Assembly (NCBI GenBank): GCA_964559135.1
Contig: CAZLGG010000136.1
Location: 1 to 9,477, forward strand
Source of the DNA: DRQF01 sp964559135
GTDB lineage: Bacteria; Planctomycetota; GCA-002687715; DRQF01
DNA length: 9,477 bases
Reading direction: 5' to 3'
In this document: positions 1-5,879 of the stretch, piece after piece
Position numbering within the stretch: the stretch's first letter is position 1
Layout: each line of letters begins with the position of its first letter
Program-made: the position numbers and the translations under genes
The notes under the pieces: model-generated
What the model was told of the DNA's origin: nothing
Database searches by the model: none
Seen by the model: the letters and a program-made list of their open reading frames with translations, nothing else

Positions 1-55
1 GTCTTGTGTCCTTCATGACGTCTCCTACTCTGACCCGACGCCTGGAGGACCAAGC

Positions 56-796
56 ATGCGAGGTGTGTCTCTGATCGTGCTTCTATCGACTCTCGCCCTC
101 GCCGGTTGCGGGGGATCGTCGTCGGAGAAACTCGTATTTCCCGAGGTTACCGTCAAGGTTCCGGATACCAAGTCGGGTGTGACGCTCAGGGGCACGGATT
201 TCTTCGACGGAGGTACTCCGCCCGTGCGGTACCTCGCATCCCCGGATGCGTCCTGTGCCCGGGATGGGCACAGAATCCCCGACGAGACCTGGGAGGTCCG
301 GGGGGACCGCCTCGCCAATGTCCTCGTCTACGTCAAGAAGGGTGCCGAGGGGTGGACCTTCCCCCTCGAGAAGAACCCCGCCGAGGTGGATCAGAAAGGC
401 TGTATGTTCCGGCCCCATGTGCTCGCCGTGAGGACTTGGCAGCCGGTCCTCTTCAAAAACAGCGATTCCATCATTCACAACGTCAACACGGTGGGCGTCG
501 AGGGTTTTCCCTTCGGAACCGGCCCGGGTGTCAGCCGGACGCGTCAATTCCGCAAACCTGCGATCGGCCGAAGGATCACGTGCGATCTCCACGCCAACAT
601 GCTGATGTTCGTTCACGTCCTGGATCATCCCTGGTTCCAGGTCACCGGTGACGACGGTGAATTCTCATTCGGACCGCTTCCTCCGGGTGATTATGAAATC
701 GGGGCCTGGCACGAGAGGGGTGGAGAACAGGTCATCCCCCTCACGATCCGTGAGGGCCTTCCGCGCGCCTCTGTCGAATTCCATTTCCACCGTTGA
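56..796 (+). CDS. Plastocyanin-like (type-1 copper) lipoprotein with C-terminal carboxypeptidase-regulatory-like domain
   Basis: A 246-aa exported lipoprotein. Residues 1-18 form a short signal peptide ending in the lipobox LAGC (Cys18), so the mature protein should be membrane-anchored in the periplasm. A GGAGG at 44-48 sits 7 nt before the ATG. Residues about 112-195 resemble the cupredoxin-like 'methylamine utilization'/plastocyanin-like family: a QKGC..PH stretch (116-121), NSDSIIHN with His141, then CDLHANMLM with Cys176, His179 and Met182 or Met184. These are the expected residues of a type-1 copper site (His, Cys, His, Met). Residues about 195-246 (DGEFSFGPLPPGDYEIGAWHE region) look like a small beta-sandwich of the carboxypeptidase regulatory type that often closes this family. 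Role inferred: periplasmic electron carrier or copper-binding protein; partner unknown. The usual PW of the CDxHPWM loop is AN here. The next gene, for a prepilin-like protein, follows on the same strand after 101 bp, with no obvious functional link. Confidence 0.87.
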   Translation: MRGVSLIVLLSTLALAGCGGSSSEKLVFPEVTVKVPDTKSGVTLRGTDFFDGGTPPVRYLASPDASCARDGHRIPDETWEVRGDRLANVLVYVKKGAEGWTFPLEKNPAEVDQKGCMFRPHVLAVRTWQPVLFKNSDSIIHNVNTVGVEGFPFGTGPGVSRTRQFRKPAIGRRITCDLHANMLMFVHVLDHPWFQVTGDDGEFSFGPLPPGDYEIGAWHERGGEQVIPLTIREGLPRASVEFHFHR

Positions 797-822
797 CCCG
801 GGCCTCTCCCACCGCCATCGAC

Positions 823-835
823 TTTTCCCGGAAAA
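823..835. repeat. 13-bp palindrome in the gap before the prepilin gene
   Basis: TTTTCC-C-GGAAAA is a perfect inverted repeat with one central base, in the 101-bp gap between the lipoprotein stop and the prepilin start. It could be a regulator site. I see no convincing -35/-10 pair beside it, so a function is only a guess. Confidence 0.2.
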
Positions 836-886
836 TCCCCGACCTCCCGCTCGAACTCGGGGTACGCTCGGATAGGCGGTTCCATC

Positions 887-892
887 GGGAGG
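887..892 (+). promoter_or_regulatory. Shine-Dalgarno that fixes the prepilin start
   Basis: GGGAGG lies 5 nt before the ATG at 898. It decides between this ATG and an in-frame TTG at 793 that overlaps the end of the previous gene. Starting at 898 puts a short leader directly before the prepilin cleavage site, as expected. Confidence 0.8.
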
Positions 893-897
893 TTTTC

Positions 898-1809
898 ATG
901 GCAATGTTGGCATCACGCATCCGCGAGGCGGGATTCACGACCCTCGAGGTTTCCATGGCCATGGGGGTCATGGGGATCGGCGCCCTCGCCGCGGCCAGTC
1001 TGCTGGTCTCATCCATCACTCTCGAATCGGGAAACCGGGGCAACCTGGCCGCCGTCTCCAGCGTGCGTAACGTGGTGGAAACGGTCGAATCGACACCCTT
1101 CGAAGAGATCTTCACCCGCTTCAACACCGATCCCAACGACGACCCCTTGGGTGCCGGAACCGCGGAAGGTGGCGAGTTCTTTTTCGTCTTCGGCAAGTCG
1201 GGCAAACTGCAACCTGTCCTCTCCCCCGCGGGGAATACGGGCACGGTGTTCCGGGTGCAAATCCGCTTTCCCACCGACGCCATGGGTCGGCTGGCCGAGG
1301 GGGCGGCGCCGCTGGCAGCAGGCATGCCGAGGGACCTGAACAACGACGGCTCGGTCGTGAGCGGAGCGGATACCGCCGGGGACTACAAGGTTCTCCCCAT
1401 GCGCATCCGCGTCTCTTGGCAGGGTCCCAGCGGGACGGAAGAGATGGTCTTCCATCGCGTCCTCTCTCGTCAGAGCACCTCCGAGCAGATGGCGGGCACA
1501 GCCACGGCTGTCTCGACTGATCAAAGCATGATCAACGCCATGAAAACCATTGAGGTGAATCTCGCCGACATGGCAAGCCGAGCGTCGGGAGCTCTTCAGA
1601 CCGACCTTTCCAATGCATCTGCGGCCGCCAAGATGGCGTACTACGAAATGTCCGCGACGCCGGTTGACTGGCTCAGTGTGACAGCCGATGTCAATAGCGC
1701 TGCAACGAGTCTCGAAGCAGCCGTGGCGGGTGGACTCATCCCGGATGCCGACCTACGTCCCATCATCGACCGTCTGAGATCCTATCAAGCCGTCACTGTG
1801 ACCCGCTGA
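898..1809 (+). CDS. Type IV prepilin-like (minor pilin/pseudopilin, PilV-like) protein
   Basis: A 303-aa protein with a class III signal. An 11-residue leader and Gly12 are followed by Phe13, and Glu is at mature position 5 (G|FTTLEV), the prepilin peptidase site. A hydrophobic helix follows to about residue 39 and would anchor the subunit before assembly. Residues 40-190 have the mixed alpha/beta look of PilV/GspI-type minor pilins, ending in a strand-rich stretch (LPMRIRVSWQG, FHRVLS). A DLNNDGS motif at 146-152 has the DxNxDG spacing of a calcium-binding loop. Residues about 205-300 are Ala/Ser-rich and probably helical, an unusual C-terminal extension with no Cys pair. It is probably a minor subunit of a type IV pilus or type II secretion pseudopilus. 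No assembly ATPase, platform or peptidase gene is in the window. An in-frame TTG 105 nt upstream would bury the leader and is less likely. The gene ends 12 bp from the convergent membrane-protein gene. Confidence 0.85.
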   Translation: MAMLASRIREAGFTTLEVSMAMGVMGIGALAAASLLVSSITLESGNRGNLAAVSSVRNVVETVESTPFEEIFTRFNTDPNDDPLGAGTAEGGEFFFVFGKSGKLQPVLSPAGNTGTVFRVQIRFPTDAMGRLAEGAAPLAAGMPRDLNNDGSVVSGADTAGDYKVLPMRIRVSWQGPSGTEEMVFHRVLSRQSTSEQMAGTATAVSTDQSMINAMKTIEVNLADMASRASGALQTDLSNASAAAKMAYYEMSATPVDWLSVTADVNSAATSLEAAVAGGLIPDADLRPIIDRLRSYQAVTVTR

Positions 1810-1821
1810 CCCCGCCAACCG

Positions 1822-2433
1822 TCAACAACGTGCGCAGGGCCCGAAGCGACCGCAGAAAGAAAGCGCCCGTTCCCCGACGACACCGAGAGCGACGGCCAAA
1901 CCGATATGTCCGTAGTGGAAGGCCCCCAGGTGCGGCCCCACCAGCATGACGTAAAGGACCGTGATGGCCAGGATGGCTCCGACGCGCAGCCCCAATCCCA
2001 GGCGCGCGAGAACACGGGCGTCGGGGTCGGCTCCATCGTCCACGGACGCTCTCACCTTCTTGAGCGCCGGCAGGAGCCAGAGCCAGGTGAGCGCCCACAA
2101 ACCGATTCCCAGCATCATGCCCCACATGATGAAGCGCCCGCGCCCCGACAGGCCGCCACCATCCGGGATGGAATAGACCTTCAATCCGATCATGTCCACG
2201 AAGAACAGGCCGAGGCCCAAGATCAGGGCGAACAGGCTCATCCCCTTCAACCCATGGCGTCCCTTGATGAGGAAGGCGCGGGCCGTCGCTCGCCCCTGTC
2301 CTTCGACCTGAACGGCCGGCATCCAAACGCCCTGCGTCCCCTTCATCACCGCCAACCAACCGATCCATTGGATCACCACCAGCACGTGGGCCCAGCGAAG
2401 CACCAAATCCAAGAACGTCGCATCGAATTGCAT
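1822..2433 (-). CDS. Small multi-pass membrane protein resembling the PuuD/urate-oxidase-N membrane domain
   Basis: A 203-aa integral membrane protein with hydrophobic segments at about 10-30, 65-83, 102-122, 148-168 and perhaps 172-188. The start is ATG 2433, with an upstream GAGGGGAGAG (minus strand, 2441-2450). The opening LRWAHVLVVIQWIGWL, the MMLGIGLWALTWLWLLPALKK segment and the following basic loop plus RVGAILAITVLYVML helix run in the same order as in the membrane domain of PuuD-type (urate hydroxylase, Urate_ox_N) proteins, where the matching stretches are RWxHxxxGxxWIG, NVWFxIWPxQ and the SxPMLFxM helix. The match is by eye and distant. The cytochrome c part of PuuD is absent and the protein is shorter than that domain usually is. 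His16, His168, His173 and His176 could bind haem or metal. The C-terminus ends in Cys-containing residues (CGRFGPCARC). It stands alone, convergent with the prepilin gene. Oxidising urate is not supported; a haem- or copper-related membrane protein (CopD-like) is the alternative. Confidence 0.78.
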   Translation of the reverse strand: MQFDATFLDLVLRWAHVLVVIQWIGWLAVMKGTQGVWMPAVQVEGQGRATARAFLIKGRHGLKGMSLFALILGLGLFFVDMIGLKVYSIPDGGGLSGRGRFIMWGMMLGIGLWALTWLWLLPALKKVRASVDDGADPDARVLARLGLGLRVGAILAITVLYVMLVGPHLGAFHYGHIGLAVALGVVGERALSFCGRFGPCARC

Positions 2434-2551
2434 CGGAAGACTCTCCCCTCGAGTTCAATCCAGGGTAGCAAGAATGACGCAGCGACCGCACGCAACGCCC
2501 CGGGCGAACCACCCCGTGGCGGAGCGGGCCGCAGGGAGAGGAAAGAATCGG

Positions 2552-2568
2552 TCACGAAAGCGTCGTGA
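2552..2568. promoter_or_regulatory. Operator-like inverted repeat upstream of the PuuD-like gene
   Basis: TCACGA-AAGCG-TCGTGA is a perfect 6-bp inverted repeat with a 5-nt spacer, about 120 bp upstream of the start at 2433 and outside any credible gene. The size and symmetry fit a dimeric transcription factor site. No regulator gene is in the window, and the nearby extended -10-like TGCTACCCT (minus strand, about 50 bp before the start) lacks a clear -35. Confidence 0.27.
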
Positions 2569-2598
2569 GGTCGGCCGAAGTCATCGATCCAACAAGAG

Positions 2599-2623
2599 CG
2601 AGGAGGAGCGGGGCTCCTCCTCG
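2599..2623 (-). terminator. Hairpin terminator candidate after the dihaem propeller gene
   Basis: CGAGGAGGAGC and GCTCCTCCTCG form a perfect 11-bp, GC-rich stem with a 3-nt loop (2610-2612). It begins 22 bp after the minus-strand stop at 2646. The minus-strand sequence after the stem reads CTCTTGTTGG, only a weak T-tract, so it may be a poor intrinsic terminator or an RNA-end-protecting stem. On the plus strand no T-tract follows. Confidence 0.6.
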
Positions 2624-2645
2624 GCGTTGAAAGGCTGGATCTGTC

Positions 2646-5600
2646 TCAGAACACGAGGGTCTTCACGTTCTCCACGTCGAGGCCCTCGACGTAGCCGTCG
2701 AGCAGGCCGGAGCCCGTGGACGGATTCACGTCGACGACGCCGAAATGGATGCTGTTGGGGTTCTGGCCCACGAAAAACGTGAAGGGCACGGCGAAGTGGG
2801 CCACGCCGCTCGCATCCGTGGTCGCCGTCACGCTCGACTGCACGACCGAGACGTTGCCGGGCCCATTCTCGAGGTAGACGAAGGCGACCACGTCGTAGCC
2901 GGCAGGGATGGGTGTCCCCGATCGCGACGCCAGGCTGACGTCCGCGAGAAGGGTCGTACTCGCGATGGGGCTCCCCGGAGTGATCCCGATCACGGAGAGT
3001 GAGAGCGCCTCACTCTGGACGAAGAGCTTGTCGGTCAGCTCGTCCGCCGTCGTCACCGTGATCACCTGGCTCGTCGAGTTCCCCGCTGGATCGGTGGCCG
3101 TCAAGGTGACGGACGTCGACCCGTTGTGGGGAAGGAAGTTGATGACGAAGGTGTGCCGCACGTCGTAGGGCCCGAAAACGGGCGATCGCGCCGTCTCGGA
3201 ACCACGCTTGCTCGCCCACGCCGCGGTCACGACGCAATTCTCGTCGGTGAGCACGCGGATCTTCACCGTGTTCGTGTTGGAATAGATGACCTCTGGCGTG
3301 GTCATGTTTGGAGCCACCATGTCCGGAGACGACGTGTCGGGAACGAGAGGATCCATTCCCCAAAGGTGCTCGTAGCCGTCGGGGAACCCATCGCCGTCGG
3401 AGTCCGGGTTCTGGGGGTCGGTTCCGTCGCCCACTTCATCCACGTTGCGCCGACCATCCATGTCCCAGTCGATGGAGTACCGGCGAGCTGCCCCGACGGG
3501 AACGCCCCGGAAGGTCCACGCCCCATAGCCCGCGGCCACGAGCAAGGGTGCGATGGAGGACGTCAAACTCCCGTAGGACTCCGTGTCGAAGAGGAAAAAC
3601 CCCGTCGCCCGGTCGTACATGCCCTGGAACCACAGGCGGCCCGAGGGCAGACCGATGCTCCCCGAGAACACCATGTCGCAATTCCCGGCATCGGCCTGGG
3701 CGATGAGATCGGTCATGGCCGTGAAGTTCAGCGCATTGGCTTGGGTCATCGTCGCCTGGAACCCGGTGGACGGAGCGAGCCCCGTGTCGAAGGCGCTCAT
3801 GAATTCGTCGAGGAAACTCGCCTCGGTGGCGTCGATGTTGGTGAATTCGTCCAGACTGAACTTGAACAGCGTCGGCTTGGACCCATTGTGGAGAAGCGCC
3901 GGACCGATGTCGCTTCCCTCGCCCAGGTCGAGAGTCCCGCCCCCGGCGGTCGTCAACGTCCCATAGTCGTGAAGGCCTACCTCCTTGTCGACCACGTTCC
4001 TCAACTGGGGAACGATGAACGACTCGGCCCATCCCGTCGTCTCGTGAAGGAGCTCCCCATTGGTCCCAAGGGGCAGGGTGTGGCAGTCATTGCAGCTTCG
4101 ATTCACCGTCGCCAATTCCTCGACGAAGATGCGGGCTCCCTCGAGTTCGCCGGGCGTCGTCACGCGATCGAAGGCCTGATGCGGGTTGGCAGGATAGCGC
4201 AGCTCATCGACGTAGCTGACCATGTCGTCCAACTCGCTCGCCGAGAGCAGGTTGCCGTCGAATAGCCCCACGAAGGCGACGTTGAAGAACTCGACGTCCG
4301 GTCGTTCTCCTCGCCAATGGAAACTCGACGTCTCGGGGAGGCCGCGCAGACTCTGGGTCACCATCGGTCCCTTGCGATCCGTCCAGAGGGAGAGTTGGCT
4401 TTCCGGAGTCCCCTCGGGGTCGAGTGTGCCTGACAGATCCCAGACGACGCCGTCCAGGTCTCCGTCCACATGACAGGATGCGCATGAGGAGCGTCCGGAC
4501 GCGGACCGGTCGGCATCATGGATGATGCTGCGTCCGTGGAGGACTTCAGCAGTCCGCGGGTCGAGGCCGAGGGAGCGATGGTCGTTGACCGTGGAATCCA
4601 AGGGCACCGTCGTCGTGTCGATGACGGAAAGGCTGTTGGTGCCGCGATTGTACGTGATGAGCAGGTTGCCGGAGACGATCACGCCTCCCGGCATGGAACG
4701 TACGTTGCCCTGCTCGGCGATGTGGTAGTAACCGAGCCACTGCCCCGAGCCGTCGAGGACGGCGATGACGTCGCTTCCTTCACATGCGATGTAGGCCCTA
4801 TCGCCGGCCGCGTCGAATGCGATGGCGCGAGGCTGAGCACAGGACGTCCCGACGGCGATCTGATCCAGATCCACCACCGTGGGAGGCGTCGCCGCGGGGG
4901 TGGAGACGTCCGTGATCGTGACGCGATTGCTCACGACCTGCCCCTGTGGCATGTTCGGTTCACCGATGAAATCCGCATTCAGAGCATCCGTGTTGCAAAC
5001 CCACATCTCGCTGGTTCCTGGTCTCCTCTCGATGTTGAAGAGAACCGTACCCAAGGCCTTACGGCTCTCCGTGGGGATGGGAACGACGTAGTTACCGCCG
5101 CCGGGGAGAATCTCTCCCAGGACTCTGAGGTCGATATCGTCGAGGGGAATCGCACCTTGAGCGGCCAGGTCGGGGATGTACTTGACGAAGTTGAACCCTC
5201 CCGGGCCCAAGGCGGCGGTGTTGTTCCCCGAGAGGAAGGGAGCGTAGTAGAGGCGGCTGTTGTAGAAGGCGAGAGCCCGCGGCCGACGCACCGGGACCGG
5301 GAACGACTCGACGACCTGGTAGGTCGCCGTGTCGATCACCTCGATGGTTCTGCCGGCCGAGCAGGTCACGTAGGCGCGCGAACCGTCCGCGTTGAAGACG
5401 ATCCCGTGGGGGCCGGCGGAGGTCGCGATCGTTCGGCTCACGTCCAGGGTCTGCGGCGACCACACGGTCACACAGTTCTGAATGCTGTCCGTGATCCAGT
5501 ATTCGAAGGGCGTACCGGGCGCCTCCACCACCGAGTTGGCGCCCAGACCGACGGGAGTCTCCCAGAGCTTCTGAAACGGCGAGATGGAATAGACGACCAT

Positions 5601-5795
5601 CCTCCCCATGGGTTGATTGAGGGTGACGAGGGTGTTGCCCCGGACCGCCATGGGGTGGATCGGACCCACCTCATGAAGAATGTAGTTCCCCTCCACGTTG
5701 TCGCGAGGGATGTCCGAATCCGAAAACGTCTGGCCTGGTGTCCACGCCGTCATGAGGCAGACGGCGAGCCAGAAGCCGATGAACGGGTCGCGCAT
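2646..5795 (-). CDS. Exported beta-propeller/dihaem cytochrome c (MauG/CcpA-like) protein with TSP3-like and Ig-like C-terminal domains
   Basis: A 1049-aa protein. Residues 1 to about 25 are a Sec-type signal peptide. Residues about 35-420 form a YVTN-like beta-propeller: DGSRAYVTC..RTIEVID (about 137-155) and GDRAYIACEGSDVIAVLD (331-348) are blade motifs with Cys where Asn is usual. Two c-type haem sites follow: CASCH (438-442) and CNDCH (568-572). Between them lie KGPMVTQSLRGL (475-486) and FHWRGER (492-498), and after the second comes GPALLHNGSKPTL (631-643). These are signatures of the MauG/cytochrome c peroxidase-like dihaem fold as found in propeller-cytochrome fusions. Asp-rich DxDxDG repeats at about 776-820 look like Ca-binding thrombospondin type 3 repeats. 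An Ig/FN3-like domain at about 833-920 and a second beta-sandwich to the end complete it. Likely role: periplasmic or surface peroxidase or oxidase; substrate unknown. ATG 5795 has AGGAG 8 nt upstream; a GTG at 5825 is in frame but lacks support. It lies 84 bp behind the RND permease gene. No lipobox or sorting signal is visible. Confidence 0.9.
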   Translation of the reverse strand: MRDPFIGFWLAVCLMTAWTPGQTFSDSDIPRDNVEGNYILHEVGPIHPMAVRGNTLVTLNQPMGRMVVYSISPFQKLWETPVGLGANSVVEAPGTPFEYWITDSIQNCVTVWSPQTLDVSRTIATSAGPHGIVFNADGSRAYVTCSAGRTIEVIDTATYQVVESFPVPVRRPRALAFYNSRLYYAPFLSGNNTAALGPGGFNFVKYIPDLAAQGAIPLDDIDLRVLGEILPGGGNYVVPIPTESRKALGTVLFNIERRPGTSEMWVCNTDALNADFIGEPNMPQGQVVSNRVTITDVSTPAATPPTVVDLDQIAVGTSCAQPRAIAFDAAGDRAYIACEGSDVIAVLDGSGQWLGYYHIAEQGNVRSMPGGVIVSGNLLITYNRGTNSLSVIDTTTVPLDSTVNDHRSLGLDPRTAEVLHGRSIIHDADRSASGRSSCASCHVDGDLDGVVWDLSGTLDPEGTPESQLSLWTDRKGPMVTQSLRGLPETSSFHWRGERPDVEFFNVAFVGLFDGNLLSASELDDMVSYVDELRYPANPHQAFDRVTTPGELEGARIFVEELATVNRSCNDCHTLPLGTNGELLHETTGWAESFIVPQLRNVVDKEVGLHDYGTLTTAGGGTLDLGEGSDIGPALLHNGSKPTLFKFSLDEFTNIDATEASFLDEFMSAFDTGLAPSTGFQATMTQANALNFTAMTDLIAQADAGNCDMVFSGSIGLPSGRLWFQGMYDRATGFFLFDTESYGSLTSSIAPLLVAAGYGAWTFRGVPVGAARRYSIDWDMDGRRNVDEVGDGTDPQNPDSDGDGFPDGYEHLWGMDPLVPDTSSPDMVAPNMTTPEVIYSNTNTVKIRVLTDENCVVTAAWASKRGSETARSPVFGPYDVRHTFVINFLPHNGSTSVTLTATDPAGNSTSQVITVTTADELTDKLFVQSEALSLSVIGITPGSPIASTTLLADVSLASRSGTPIPAGYDVVAFVYLENGPGNVSVVQSSVTATTDASGVAHFAVPFTFFVGQNPNSIHFGVVDVNPSTGSGLLDGYVEGLDVENVKTLVF

Positions 5796-5803
5796 GGCGT
5801 ATT

Positions 5804-5808
5804 CTCCT
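5804..5808 (-). promoter_or_regulatory. Shine-Dalgarno that fixes the dihaem protein start
   Basis: The minus strand reads AGGAG, 8 nt before ATG 5795. Starting there puts the hydrophobic signal-peptide core next to the N-terminus. The alternative GTG at 5825 would add ten polar residues before it. Confidence 0.8.
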
Positions 5809-5879
5809 GAAGCGTTGCGTTCCACGGGAGAGAGCGAAACTGGTGCGGAAATGCCCCGACCCTTTTTTCGCTGCGACGC

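Noticed and set aside
1..18. Possible last codons of an upstream plus-strand gene ending in TGA at 16-18
   Set aside because: Only five codons are visible, so there is nothing to support it.
837..862. CCCCGA/TCGGGG stem as a terminator after the lipoprotein gene
   Set aside because: It has only 6 bp, a 14-nt loop and no T-tract.
793..897. N-terminal extension of the prepilin-like gene from TTG 793
   Set aside because: The 35 added residues precede the prepilin leader and have no Shine-Dalgarno fitting them, while ATG 898 has GGGAGG 5 nt upstream and gives a normal leader.
1792..1802. GTCAC-T-GTGAC palindrome near the end of the prepilin gene
   Set aside because: It lies within coding sequence, is too tight to form a hairpin with its one-base loop, and has no T-tract; probably chance.
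1793..2512. 239-codon minus-strand frame overlapping the PuuD-like gene
   Set aside because: It is Arg/Gly-rich and soluble-looking. The overlapping frame 1822-2433 encodes proper membrane helices with a good ribosome binding site.
4518..5810. 430-codon plus-strand open frame opposite the dihaem gene, and the 379-codon one at 3126-4265
   Set aside because: Both are antisense shadows of the propeller/dihaem gene with low-complexity charged composition and no recognisable domain.
5796..5825. N-terminal extension of the dihaem gene from GTG 5825
   Set aside because: It adds polar residues before the signal peptide, whereas ATG 5795 has AGGAG at ideal spacing.
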